From the NCBI RefSeq assembly GCF_000251105.1, contig NC_017034.1, positions 1,054,001 through 1,118,000 of the forward strand: a stretch of DNA of 64,000 bases. The letters are read 5' to 3'. The position numbers and the translations under genes are program-made. Below the pieces are notes generated by a model. It searched no databases. It had not been told where the DNA came from and saw only the letters and a list, made by a program, of their open reading frames with translations. Shown one piece after another: positions 51,017 to 59,677 of the stretch. Source of the DNA: Methanocella conradii HZ254. Its GTDB lineage: Archaea > Halobacteriota > Methanocellia > Methanocellales > Methanocellaceae. Numbering within the stretch: the stretch's first letter is position 1; every line of letters starts with the position of its first letter.

Positions 51017-51346
51017 AAAACATGGCGGGAGCGTGGGACTATTCTCCCTGGAGGCTTAAGTGGCGACGCGCCCAAATCAGGCTACCTGACGCCCATGAGG
51101 GAGGATTTTGGGTTTTAGGCGTATAGGCGAGCATTTTTTATGGGCCGTTGGTACGTTGTTGGTACGTTGTTGGTGGTCCTGGTTAAATATAAATAATTTA
51201 ATTGCTTTTTAATCATTTGAAAAACGGACGTATGAGATTTAATGCCTTCAGAGGCTCGTGCATGGTGAACGGTCATCTAAACCTTTGTTTCCGTGCCGAG
51301 TCCCCGAAGGCGGCGATTTCATGTGCACACTATGGAGAGTGATACA
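51017..51346 (+). ncRNA. Cassette C promoter and structured leader
   Basis: Spacer to about 51103, then the promoter block (GGTTTTAGGC, two GGTACGTTGTT units at 51150-51171, TTAAATATAAATAATTT at 51183-51199) and a leader almost identical to that of cassette A, including GCCT-tcag-AGGC and AAAC-cttt-GTTT hairpins. Together these explain the whole gap. Confidence 0.6.
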
Positions 51347-51826
51347 ATGAAACCGAACAAAACACTAGTATTGGCCCTATCCGGCTTAATGCTTGCGGTC
51401 ATCGCAAGCGGCACAGCATTCGCAAACACCTGGCCGGGCAGCGACAGCTCACAATTAAAAAATCCGAACTATGCTCAATGGGCTTCTTATATTACCCAGA
51501 CTTCTGAGCCAACAGTTCCTGGATGCTCAACGCTCATGTGGGATAACTCCTGGGAAAATCAACTTGGAGGCACTTATTATCCAACACTTGCCACCTACGA
51601 CCAAAACATGCAAAATGAACAGGATACGTACATCAATTATGCTATGACTTATGGTCAATCTACCCAAAGATACCCCCAATCTGGGTATTATACGGGTAGC
51701 CGTACAGTGTCTAATGCTCCTGGCTGGCATTGCATATATGTAAGCCATTGCTATGGGACGAGTTATAAATCTATGGCGATATCTTCAAGCGGGCCTCAAT
51801 TCGTTGAGCAGTCTTATAATGTGTGA
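51347..51826 (+). CDS. Secreted effector-like protein, cassette C
   Basis: 159 residues, the same signal peptide as A at DNA level. Mature part aligns with A (NTWPGSDSSQL, TQTSEPTVPGCSTLMWDNSW, GTYYPTLATYDQNMQNEQD, GWHCIYVSHCYG, FVEQSYNV) but with changes concentrated between residues 30-45 and 85-125. Has three Cys, against one in A. ATG behind GGAGAGTGAT. Confidence 0.8.
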   Translation: MKPNKTLVLALSGLMLAVIASGTAFANTWPGSDSSQLKNPNYAQWASYITQTSEPTVPGCSTLMWDNSWENQLGGTYYPTLATYDQNMQNEQDTYINYAMTYGQSTQRYPQSGYYTGSRTVSNAPGWHCIYVSHCYGTSYKSMAISSSGPQFVEQSYNV

Positions 51827-51895
51827 GTAAAAATTTTAATTTTTCCTTTAATTTCACATGCTGAAAGGTATACGAAGGCATGAAAAGGTGTATAT

Positions 51896-52738
51896 ATGAT
51901 GAATAATGCAATAATGGTAGCAAGAAAGGAATTTACTGACCTGGCTAGCAGCAGGCTGATGCTGATAGTTCTTGCGTGGTATGCTATCACCTCTTACTTT
52001 ATTCTCTTTAACATGGTTTATCCTTTTGATGGCTGGCCTTCGATACTTTCTCGCTTTGATAACGTTGCCAGCGGCATTTTCGTGGATTTTGCCTACACGT
52101 TGTGCTATTCCGGCTCCATCGTGGGCATTGTGCTCGGGTTCGTCGCCGTTGCCTCCGAGGTGGATGGAAAGGCGTTAAACACTTTACTGGTTAAACCACT
52201 ATATCGGGATACGATCATCAATGGTAAGCTTCTAGGGGGATTGGGCTTTGTGTTATGCCTATTCGGGTTTACCTCAGCTTTTTACTTTGTGGCCATGTCG
52301 ATATATAGCATAGTGGTTAGGGATGCTCTTGGCCCGTTGCTAAGTATCTACATTCCGACTTTTATCAGCTATTTGCCATTAGTCCTTGTGTTGTCGCTGC
52401 TTTGCATTATGCTCACTTATTCTATCACTTTGTTGATGTGCCTACTCTTCAAGAACCAGAGTCTAGCGTTGTTCATCAGCCTGTTCATATGGGTGATACT
52501 TTTTGTATTGATAGATAATGTTTCATTCGCAGGAAATATCGGATTACTTGTCGGCGATGAAATCGGATATTTCATTGGCGGCTTTTCTGTTCATAATATG
52601 CTTTATTTTATGCTTAGCCAGAATAGCATTCAAGGCGTTTTAGCCAACTGGTGGTCCCAGTTCTTCATGTTATTCTTATATTGCTTTACCGCCATCGTGT
52701 TGGCCTACATCGCTTTTCTCAGGAGGGACGTCGCATGA
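51896..52738 (+). CDS. ABC-2 permease 1, cassette C
   Basis: 280 residues, close to cassette A's (VARKEFTDLASSRLMLIVLAWYAI; LLVKPLYRDTIINGKLLGGLGF; SLLCIMLTYSITLLMCLLFKNQSLALFISLFIWVILFVLI). AAGGTG precedes the tandem ATGs. Six spans. Overlaps permease 2 (ATGA). Confidence 0.9.
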   Translation: MMNNAIMVARKEFTDLASSRLMLIVLAWYAITSYFILFNMVYPFDGWPSILSRFDNVASGIFVDFAYTLCYSGSIVGIVLGFVAVASEVDGKALNTLLVKPLYRDTIINGKLLGGLGFVLCLFGFTSAFYFVAMSIYSIVVRDALGPLLSIYIPTFISYLPLVLVLSLLCIMLTYSITLLMCLLFKNQSLALFISLFIWVILFVLIDNVSFAGNIGLLVGDEIGYFIGGFSVHNMLYFMLSQNSIQGVLANWWSQFFMLFLYCFTAIVLAYIAFLRRDVA

Positions 52739-53544
52739 ATGCGCTGCTTGTAGTTGCCAGGAATGAGTTCTCCATGGTGGCGAGAAATCCGATTATCGTT
52801 TTATTCATGGGGCTCATGGTTGTTTATACTTTAGTGAACGATCTTGGAGTTATCGGCACAATTAGGGGCTATGACATGCCAATTGACTATGCAAGGGCCA
52901 TCCTGAGTGATGTCGGATTTGTTAACCCGTTTATGGGCGGGTTCTTCGTTTTACTGACCTTGTGCCTGGGCGTCGTATCCATTGCGGATGAGCGCTCGAA
53001 GGGGTCGTTGGGGGTCATGCTCGCCAAGCCTCTCTACCGTAGAGACCTTATCCTTGGCAAGCTTACTGGCATAGCCGCGCTCCTCCTTTTGCTGATGACG
53101 ATAACTTTTGTCTCCTTCGTATCGTCGCTAATCGTTGTTTATGGTAACATCGGGTCAATGATGGAGGTGATCATACGGATGAGCCTGTTCATCTTTTTAT
53201 TGTTCGCTTACTGTTGCTTTACGCTAGGCGTGGTAGCGCTTTTTAGTATTCTATTTAGTAAAGGTGCGGCGTTGGTTGCATCGCTCGCATATTTTTGTTA
53301 CGAGTGGTACTCATATGGATTCATAGCTCCATCTGATCCATTCTTTGGGGCTTTAAGGCGCTTTGACCCAGTCCAGATATTCTGGAACCCCCTCATCAAC
53401 GTCAAAGGAAGCGGCCTGCAAGACACCGCTCTCCCTCTGGGAGAGTGGATAAACTACAGCTGGCCATACATAACGCTGTTGGTGCTTTACGTTATCATCA
53501 TAATGCTGGTTGATAGCATGATATTCAACCGTGAAGAAATATGA
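52735..53544 (+). CDS. ABC-2 permease 2, cassette C
   Basis: 269 residues from ATG 52735 (MNALLVVARNEFSMVARNP). SIADERSKGSLGVMLAKPLYRRDLILGKLTG as coupling region; six spans; C-terminal VDSMIFNREE. Ends overlapping the upstream ATG of the RCC1 gene. Confidence 0.9.
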   Translation: MNALLVVARNEFSMVARNPIIVLFMGLMVVYTLVNDLGVIGTIRGYDMPIDYARAILSDVGFVNPFMGGFFVLLTLCLGVVSIADERSKGSLGVMLAKPLYRRDLILGKLTGIAALLLLLMTITFVSFVSSLIVVYGNIGSMMEVIIRMSLFIFLLFAYCCFTLGVVALFSILFSKGAALVASLAYFCYEWYSYGFIAPSDPFFGALRRFDPVQIFWNPLINVKGSGLQDTALPLGEWINYSWPYITLLVLYVIIIMLVDSMIFNREEI

Positions 53545-53555
53545 GGAGAACGAGA

Positions 53556-54932
53556 ATGAGCAAGAATTGCGGCTTTGTAGCCATAAGCTTGTGTGTAGCG
53601 CTAGAGCTCTTATTCATCGCTGTGCAGACTGCCGCCGTATCGCAGGCAGGCTCGCCGGGCAGCGCTAACGCCTCGGGCTCGTGTGGTTCGCATCGGTTTG
53701 TATCTGTGGCGGTTGGGGATTGTTCTTTATTGGCTTTGAGGGATGATGGTACGGTGTGGACGTGGGGTAAAATGTATTGTGGGGAGCCGGCTTTGTTGCC
53801 TGGTCACACGGTGGAGGAGTATTATTGGATTGAGCCAGTACCGGTTCAGGTGCCGATTAGCGATGTGACCGCCATAGCTGCCGGCGGCGATTTTGGCCTG
53901 GCCCTTAAAAATGATGGCACCGTGTGGACGTGGGGGTATGGTCCTGGCACGAGAAGGGGTAATATTAGCATAGTCCAGGTGGAGGGCCTGCAGAACGTTA
54001 CGGCTATATCTGCCGGCTTGAATGGCCTGGCCCTTAAGAGTGATGGCACGGTGTGGGCGTGGGGATGTAATTGGGGAGGACAGCTGGGCGATGGAACCAG
54101 GGTAGACCGCTCATTACCAGTCCAGGTAAAGGGGTTATCTAATATTGCATCTATATGGGGTGGCTCTTTTGCTATCGGGGAGGATGGCACGGTGTGGACA
54201 TGGGGCACTACTTTTTCGGGCGCGGCCGCTGAGCCTGGATGCATGGATATCGGTAGTCCTACGCCTTTCCAGATTCCCGGCCTTAAGGGAGTAATAGCTA
54301 TAGACATGGATGAGGCGTCGAGCCACGTGCTCTTTCTTAGGGATGATGGCAGTGTGTGGGGCTGGGATACGCCTGCTAGCACGGAGCAGTTTAATCCTTA
54401 TCGGGTGGAAGCTAAGGGTTTTTCTAACATCACAGCTGTTCAAGCCTGCGGCGGAGGAGGCTCAATGGCCTTAAAAGACGATGGCACCGTGTGGATATGG
54501 GGGAATGATGCGAGCGGCCAGCTAGCCAGCGACTTAATCTCCAATGGCCCTTATTATTATGGGGCGTCTACGCCCATGGAGCTTCCTGGTTTTAACGGTG
54601 TGGTCGCGATAAGCTCCCATTACAGTAATTCCTTGTTTTTAAAGGATGATGGGAGCGTGTGGGTATGCGGAGACGGGAGCTATGGGGAGGCGGGAAATGG
54701 CACGTTCGTTTCGCAAATTCGCGTGCCCATCAAGGTGCTTGGTCCGGGAGGAGTGCCGTCTCCATCGCCTTCAGGGGTGATAGCACCGAACGATAGCCCG
54801 TCTCCAGCCATGTCATCGGCCTCAAATGGCGAAGGCATCCGAAATGGCTTTCTTTCAATTTTGGTAGCTTTTTCACTGCTCTTCGTCATCATCGTAGCTG
54901 GAGCCATATACTTTTTATTTATAAAAAGATAA
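53556..54932 (+). CDS. Exported RCC1-repeat beta-propeller protein, cassette C
   Basis: 458 residues from ATG 53556, behind GAGGAGA (an ATG at 53541 overlaps the permease stop and is also possible). Signal peptide (GFVAISLCVALELLFIAVQTAAVSQA), short Ser/Gly linker with SCGSHRF, then seven to eight RCC1 blades with Asp-Gly-Thr-Val-Trp, a Pro/Ser linker and a C-terminal span (LVAFSLLFVIIVAGAIYFLF). Domain order equals that of cassette B. The cassette ends here. Confidence 0.88.
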   Translation: MSKNCGFVAISLCVALELLFIAVQTAAVSQAGSPGSANASGSCGSHRFVSVAVGDCSLLALRDDGTVWTWGKMYCGEPALLPGHTVEEYYWIEPVPVQVPISDVTAIAAGGDFGLALKNDGTVWTWGYGPGTRRGNISIVQVEGLQNVTAISAGLNGLALKSDGTVWAWGCNWGGQLGDGTRVDRSLPVQVKGLSNIASIWGGSFAIGEDGTVWTWGTTFSGAAAEPGCMDIGSPTPFQIPGLKGVIAIDMDEASSHVLFLRDDGSVWGWDTPASTEQFNPYRVEAKGFSNITAVQACGGGGSMALKDDGTVWIWGNDASGQLASDLISNGPYYYGASTPMELPGFNGVVAISSHYSNSLFLKDDGSVWVCGDGSYGEAGNGTFVSQIRVPIKVLGPGGVPSPSPSGVIAPNDSPSPAMSSASNGEGIRNGFLSILVAFSLLFVIIVAGAIYFLFIKR

Positions 54933-54980
54933 GAGCATTATGATATTATATTAATAATAAAGTATTTTATATTGTAATGG

Positions 54981-55658
54981 ATGCATATGGCTGCGCAGGA
55001 TGAGAGGATAGAGTCCTTAAGGGCCGATGTCCTTGAGGCCATGAGGCTGGTGAGGAGGTCCCTTGAGGAATCGGTGAGGTCGCTCGACGACAGGGACGTG
55101 GACCTGGCAAACGAGGTGCTAAAAAGGGAGAGGCAGGTCAATGAGCTGGAGGCAAGGGTGGATAACGCCTGCCTGGAGATGCTCGGAGAGGGCGTTGAGG
55201 GCGGAAGGCTCAGGATGATAGCGGCCACGTTTAAGCTTATCACTGATGTGGAGAGGATAGGGGACTATTGCGTGGCAATCGCGGGGGTGACGCTGGCCGT
55301 TGCCAACAAGCCCCTGACCGCTACATCCCTTGATATCGAGAAAATGGCCGGCAGGGCTCTCCATATGCTCGACTCCTGCATAGCGGCATACATAGAAAAG
55401 TCGTCAATTGACATAGAGGGCATCTTTAGGGAGGACGGGGAAATAGACCGCCTCTACGAGGAGGTCTTCATCAGCTCGATATCGTCCGTGCTAGGCGAGC
55501 CGAAGCTTATAACGAATGTCATGTACATGACCGTTGCCGCAAGAGCGCTTGAGAGGATTGGCGATCACATCACCAACATAGCCGAGGACATATCCTACAT
55601 GGAGACAGGCAGGCTCGTCCGCCGCGACGAGGCAGTCTACGTTCCGGCGTTCCCTTGA
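54981..55658 (+). CDS. PhoU-domain protein
   Basis: 225 residues, two three-helix PhoU units: LRADVLEAMRLVRRSLEESVRSLDDRDVDLANEVLKRERQVNELEARVD with the E/D-x-x-x-D metal motif, and HMLDSCIAAYIEKSSIDIEGIFREDGEIDRLYEEVF, with ERIGDYCVAIAGV and ERIGDHITNIAEDI. Phosphate-linked regulator, here without Pst genes. ATGs at 54981 and 54987 are both possible. Confidence 0.93.
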   Translation: MHMAAQDERIESLRADVLEAMRLVRRSLEESVRSLDDRDVDLANEVLKRERQVNELEARVDNACLEMLGEGVEGGRLRMIAATFKLITDVERIGDYCVAIAGVTLAVANKPLTATSLDIEKMAGRALHMLDSCIAAYIEKSSIDIEGIFREDGEIDRLYEEVFISSISSVLGEPKLITNVMYMTVAARALERIGDHITNIAEDISYMETGRLVRRDEAVYVPAFP

Positions 55659-55662
55659 TATC

Positions 55663-56400
55663 ATGAAGATAAAGGCCGTCATCTCGGACATCTATACAAC
55701 CCTGATAGACGTCAGGACCGACGAGGAGGATAAGGATGTCTATCGCCGGCTCGCATCATACCTGAAATACCATGGGGTCTACCTCTCCGCTGACGAGCTT
55801 AAGTGGTTCTTTTTCGAGAAGAAGGCGCTCCAGAAAAAGCAGAGCAAGGAGCCCTACCCTGAGGCCGACTATCGTCGGCTGTGGTATGACATACTGAGGG
55901 AGAACCAGTACGCCTACTCGGGCCCGGATATCGATAAATCGAGCATCGTGCCGGACATAGCCAAGCTCCACAGGGCCCTTACCGTGGAGAGGATAAGGCT
56001 CTACAGGGGCGTCTATGAGACGCTGGCGGGCCTGAAGCCCAGGTACAGGCTTGGCATAGTATCCGATTCCCAGGTAGACCACGCATACCCCGAGCTGAGG
56101 ATGCTGGGCATCCACGATTTTTTCGACGCAATCGTCGTGTCAGCCGAGTTCGGGTTCAGGAAGCCCGACGTGCGGCTCTTCAGCGAATGCCTGAGGAGGC
56201 TCGGGGCAAGGCCCGAGGAATCGGTCTACGTGGGCAACGATACCATGAGGGACATAAAGGGTGCGAAGGACGCGGGCATGGTGGGCGTGCTCATCATGAC
56301 TAAGCATGGGAAAAAGGATAGGGACATAGTCGCCCCGGACTTTACAATCGAATACATCGGCCAGCTAAACGAAGTATTGGGGGAACTTGAAAAGCGATGA
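55663..56400 (+). CDS. HAD-superfamily hydrolase
   Basis: 245 residues. Motif I reads VISDIYTTLID, with Asp-x-Tyr where most HAD phosphatases have Asp-x-Asp, so the acid/base Asp is replaced. Motif II GIVSDSQ, motif III with Lys in GFRKPDVRLF, motif IV VGNDTMRDIKGAKDAGM. The loss of the second Asp may weaken hydrolysis. ATG behind a GATATC; overlaps the next gene by 4 bp. Substrate unknown. Confidence 0.85.
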   Translation: MKIKAVISDIYTTLIDVRTDEEDKDVYRRLASYLKYHGVYLSADELKWFFFEKKALQKKQSKEPYPEADYRRLWYDILRENQYAYSGPDIDKSSIVPDIAKLHRALTVERIRLYRGVYETLAGLKPRYRLGIVSDSQVDHAYPELRMLGIHDFFDAIVVSAEFGFRKPDVRLFSECLRRLGARPEESVYVGNDTMRDIKGAKDAGMVGVLIMTKHGKKDRDIVAPDFTIEYIGQLNEVLGELEKR

Positions 56401-57404
56401 CCAGGATAAAGGGCGACATAAGCAAGCGCTCCAGGCTTTATAAGTTCTTAAAGGAACGCGAGCTGTGGAAGGCCACCGGCATCGCCAGCCATCCCGAGCT
56501 TTACGTGACCAGGCTGGGAGGATCCCACGAAGTATACCTCGTGTACGATGGCAGGAGCCATAAGAAGTTCATATTGAAATCGTTCCTGGATGATGGCCAT
56601 GAAAAAGCGTCCAGGTATATGGAAAAAGAGTATGAGCGCCTGAAGCAGGCCGATAGGCTGATAAACCATCATTCCTGGGTTCACGTCGCCAGGCCTCTCT
56701 ATAAAAGCAGGGATGGGGGCTTTTTTGTGGAGCAATACGCGCATGGAACGGTGCTTGGCCATTACATGAAGGAGGCGATGTCACGCTGGAAAGATGGGGC
56801 GCTATACGAAAAGCTGACCATGCTCGCTGGCTTTCTCGCATTATTGCATAAAAGCTCTAAGAAGCCGTGGAGGGTCGACCCTTCGAGCATTGAAGGCGAG
56901 GTGGCCAGGCACGCCTGCCAGGCGAGCCGTGAGGGGGCCATGACGCCCGGCGAGCTTCATGCGATGAAGCACCTCATTGAGAAGGCGTGCTTCTACGGTT
57001 TCTTTGGTGATGAAAAGAGGTCGCTGGTACACGGCGACGTTAACCCCTCAAATTTTTTGTATAATAGCGGCCGGCTATACGTCATAGACATGGAGCGGGC
57101 GGCCTACAAGGACCCGGCATATGACCTTGGCACGATGGCCGGCGAGCTATTCCACTACGCCATGTACTATAGCGGAGACCCGTATAGCGCAGACCCTTTC
57201 ATAGGTCACCTATACTGGACATACGCGGGCAATTTTAGAGACCAGCTAGGCACGTTCATCCGCCTGACCAAGCGCAATCCTTTGTATATGGCCAACTCGC
57301 TGCTTCGCATCGCCCGGCAGCCTTACTTTAGCCAGCCCTATAAGCGAAGGCTCGCCTTTCACGCTAAAGAATGCCTTAAAAGCCTAAAACGATTCAAAAG
57401 GTAA
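56397..57404 (+). CDS. Aminoglycoside phosphotransferase-like kinase
   Basis: 335 residues of the APH/choline kinase fold. Small lobe with GGSHEVYLVYDGRSHKKFILKSF (ATP-binding Lys), the catalytic loop LVHGDVNPSNFLY, and the metal-binding VIDMERAAYKDPAYDLG. The substrate is not predictable; the tight coupling to the HAD protein suggests a phosphate-metabolite pair. C-terminal basic tail. Confidence 0.85.
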   Translation: MTRIKGDISKRSRLYKFLKERELWKATGIASHPELYVTRLGGSHEVYLVYDGRSHKKFILKSFLDDGHEKASRYMEKEYERLKQADRLINHHSWVHVARPLYKSRDGGFFVEQYAHGTVLGHYMKEAMSRWKDGALYEKLTMLAGFLALLHKSSKKPWRVDPSSIEGEVARHACQASREGAMTPGELHAMKHLIEKACFYGFFGDEKRSLVHGDVNPSNFLYNSGRLYVIDMERAAYKDPAYDLGTMAGELFHYAMYYSGDPYSADPFIGHLYWTYAGNFRDQLGTFIRLTKRNPLYMANSLLRIARQPYFSQPYKRRLAFHAKECLKSLKRFKR

Positions 57405-57458
57405 GGCCCGAAAACAAGTTTATAGATGAAAGTCGTATGATAAACATAGTGATCTTTT

Positions 57459-58160
57459 ATGGCAGGACTGTTAGGCAGGCTCACAGCCACCATCAAGGCG
57501 AAGCTGAGCAGGCTCCTCGACACGTTCGAGGATCCGAGGGAGACGCTCGACTATTCATATAAGAGGCAGCTTGAATTGCAGGCCGACGTCAAGAAGGGCA
57601 TAGCCAGCGTCATAACGGCCAGGAAGAGGCTGGAGCTTCAGAAGAGCAAGCTGGAGGCGGGCATACAGAGGCTCAACGAGCAGGCCCGCGAGGCGGTAGC
57701 TGCTGGGAGGGACGACCTGGCCTCGATAGCGCTGCAGAGGAAGATGGACATGATGGCGCAGGTTGACAGCCTGACGGCGCAGATAGAGGACTTGAAGAGG
57801 CAGGAGGATAAGCTGGCCGATACCGCACGAAAGCTTGACGCGAAGATCGAGCTTTTCCGCGCCGAGAAGGAGACGATTAAGGCGCAGTATACTGCTGCCG
57901 AGGCGAAGGTGAAGATAACCGAGGCGACGACGGGCATCGGAGAGGAGATGGCCGACGTGGGCTATGCCGTCCAGAGGGCGAGGGATAAGACCGAGGAGAT
58001 GCAGGCCCGCAGCGAGGCGCTCGACACCATGGTGGAGCAGGGCACCATCGAAGACGTGCTCGGGAATAAGGACCTCGTAGAAAAAGAATTAACCAAGATT
58101 AAGAATGAGGCCGCGGTGAAGAGGGAGCTGGAGACTCTGAAGCAGGAGGTTGGGCGATGA
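57459..58160 (+). CDS. pspA: PspA/IM30/Vipp1 family protein
   Basis: 233 residues, long coiled-coil (about 25-200) after the N-terminal amphipathic helix MAGLLGRLTATIKAKLSRLLD, with the family marker EDPRETLDYSYKRQLELQ. Forms rods that coat and repair membranes. ATG start; overlaps the PspAA-type gene. Confidence 0.92.
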   Translation: MAGLLGRLTATIKAKLSRLLDTFEDPRETLDYSYKRQLELQADVKKGIASVITARKRLELQKSKLEAGIQRLNEQAREAVAAGRDDLASIALQRKMDMMAQVDSLTAQIEDLKRQEDKLADTARKLDAKIELFRAEKETIKAQYTAAEAKVKITEATTGIGEEMADVGYAVQRARDKTEEMQARSEALDTMVEQGTIEDVLGNKDLVEKELTKIKNEAAVKRELETLKQEVGR

Positions 58161-58435
58161 TTATACGTATCATGAACGAGAACCAGTACATAGTGCCGTC
58201 TTTGTATTACGATGACATCAACAGGCTTGATAACGAGATAGTGAAGCTCATCGCGAAGGGGGACCGGGAGGGCTTTAAGGAGAAATATGGGGAGCTTATC
58301 GCGCTGGTCCGGAAAAATGGGGTGCCCATGGACGTTAAGACCCTGAAGGAGTCGGATCTCATCATACCGCCCGCCGACCTCACCTTTGAGGAGGCACAAA
58401 AAATATTTACAGGGGAGGGGCTCATCCCCGGCTAG
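58157..58435 (+). CDS. pspAA: PspAA-domain protein
   Basis: 92 residues starting IIRIMNENQYIVP and ending PPADLTFEEAQKIFTGEGLIPG; this pattern is the PspAA domain known from genes next to PspA. ATG overlaps the pspA stop, so the two proteins are made together. It likely binds PspA oligomers. Confidence 0.9.
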   Translation: MIIRIMNENQYIVPSLYYDDINRLDNEIVKLIAKGDREGFKEKYGELIALVRKNGVPMDVKTLKESDLIIPPADLTFEEAQKIFTGEGLIPG

Positions 58436-58437
58436 GC

Positions 58438-59490
58438 CTACCTGATGAGGAAGAACACGGCCGCCATCATGGCATACAGCGCGATAAGCTGAGCCCCTTC
58501 GAGCCAGTTCGACTCCCCGTCAGCCGATATCATGTTGGCTATTATTACGGCGGCTATGACGGCGACCACCTCGAACTCGTTGAAGACCAGGCTCATCGGG
58601 TTGCCCCACAGCCAGCTTATAAAAACAAGCACGGGGGCGATTAAAAGGGCTATCTGGGTGCTCGACCCCATCGCTATGCCGAGGCTAAGGTCCATGTTAT
58701 TCTTCATCGCCATAATTATGGCCGTGCTGTGCTCCGCCGCGTTGCCTATTATCGCGACCACGATGACGCCTATGAAAAGCTCTGTAAGGCCCAGGGATTG
58801 GCTCACCGGCTCCACCGCCCCGACGAGGAGCTCGCTTTCCAGGGCTATTATTATAGTCGTGGCCAGCAATACCAGGATAGCCTTGCTTTTCGGCCATTGC
58901 GGTTTGCACTCCTCCCCCTCGCAGTCGTAGAGGTGCCTGTGGGTTCGTAGCGAGAAGACGAGGCTGCAGACATATGTGATGAGCAGGATGGCTGATATGC
59001 CCAGGCTTAGCGTCTCCACCGTGTTGAAGTCAAAGATATGGGAGACGAGGGCGGGCATGATGAGGCCCACCGCCGCCAGGGCAAGCATCGTGGAGTTGAC
59101 GCCCTGCACTCTGGAGTTGAACGTCTGCTTCTCCCTGTTGAGGCCGCCAAAGAACATGCTGCAGCCGGTTATGAGGAGCATGTTTCCTATGATGCCGCCC
59201 GTGAGCGAGGCCTTCACGACCTCGAAAAGGCCTGCCTGAAGGGCGAAGATTGCTATTATCAGCTCGGTGGCATTTCCAAAAGTTGCGTTCAGCAGCCCGC
59301 CGATGCCGGCCCCGACCTGCTTGGAGAGCTCCTCGGTGGCCTTCCCCATGAACCCGGCCAGAGGGATGATGGCCAGGGCGGCCGAAACGAACAACAGTAT
59401 ACTATTCGCATGGAGCAATTCCATGACTATGCTAATCGGGATGAAGATGAGCAAAACGCCCAGGATGGCATCGAAGTTGAGCTTGGCCAT
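58438..59490 (-). CDS. Ca2+/H+ antiporter (CaxA/ChaA family)
   Basis: 350 residues, eleven spans in two inverted halves. Signature sequences GNATELIIAIFALQAGLFEVVKASLTGGIIGNMLLITG (first half) and GNAAEHSTAIIMAMKNNMDLSLGIAMGSSTQIALLIAP (second half), each with the ion-binding acidic residue. An acidic loop (CEGEECKPQWP) lies between. Ends 3 bp from pspAA on the other strand. Confidence 0.95.
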   Translation of the reverse strand: MAKLNFDAILGVLLIFIPISIVMELLHANSILLFVSAALAIIPLAGFMGKATEELSKQVGAGIGGLLNATFGNATELIIAIFALQAGLFEVVKASLTGGIIGNMLLITGCSMFFGGLNREKQTFNSRVQGVNSTMLALAAVGLIMPALVSHIFDFNTVETLSLGISAILLITYVCSLVFSLRTHRHLYDCEGEECKPQWPKSKAILVLLATTIIIALESELLVGAVEPVSQSLGLTELFIGVIVVAIIGNAAEHSTAIIMAMKNNMDLSLGIAMGSSTQIALLIAPVLVFISWLWGNPMSLVFNEFEVVAVIAAVIIANMISADGESNWLEGAQLIALYAMMAAVFFLIR

Positions 59491-59677
59491 GTACCATTAA
59501 TACCTCAAGGGCAGTATATAAGCTTATCCGCAGATTGCCATTGCCATGGGCGAATATGCGCTTAAAAACGGTCTTAACTCTGGCCAAATTAGTTACATAA
59601 CACATCCTGTTTATTATAAAAATAAATTGAATAATAATATAAACCTCGCAGGCAAAACATGCACCCGGGTGGATTAA

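Noticed and set aside
44828..51826. Lactococcin 972-type bacteriocin identity for the secreted proteins
   Set aside because: Size, signal peptide and late His/Tyr motifs are vaguely alike, but I could not align the family's core motifs; kept only as an analogy.
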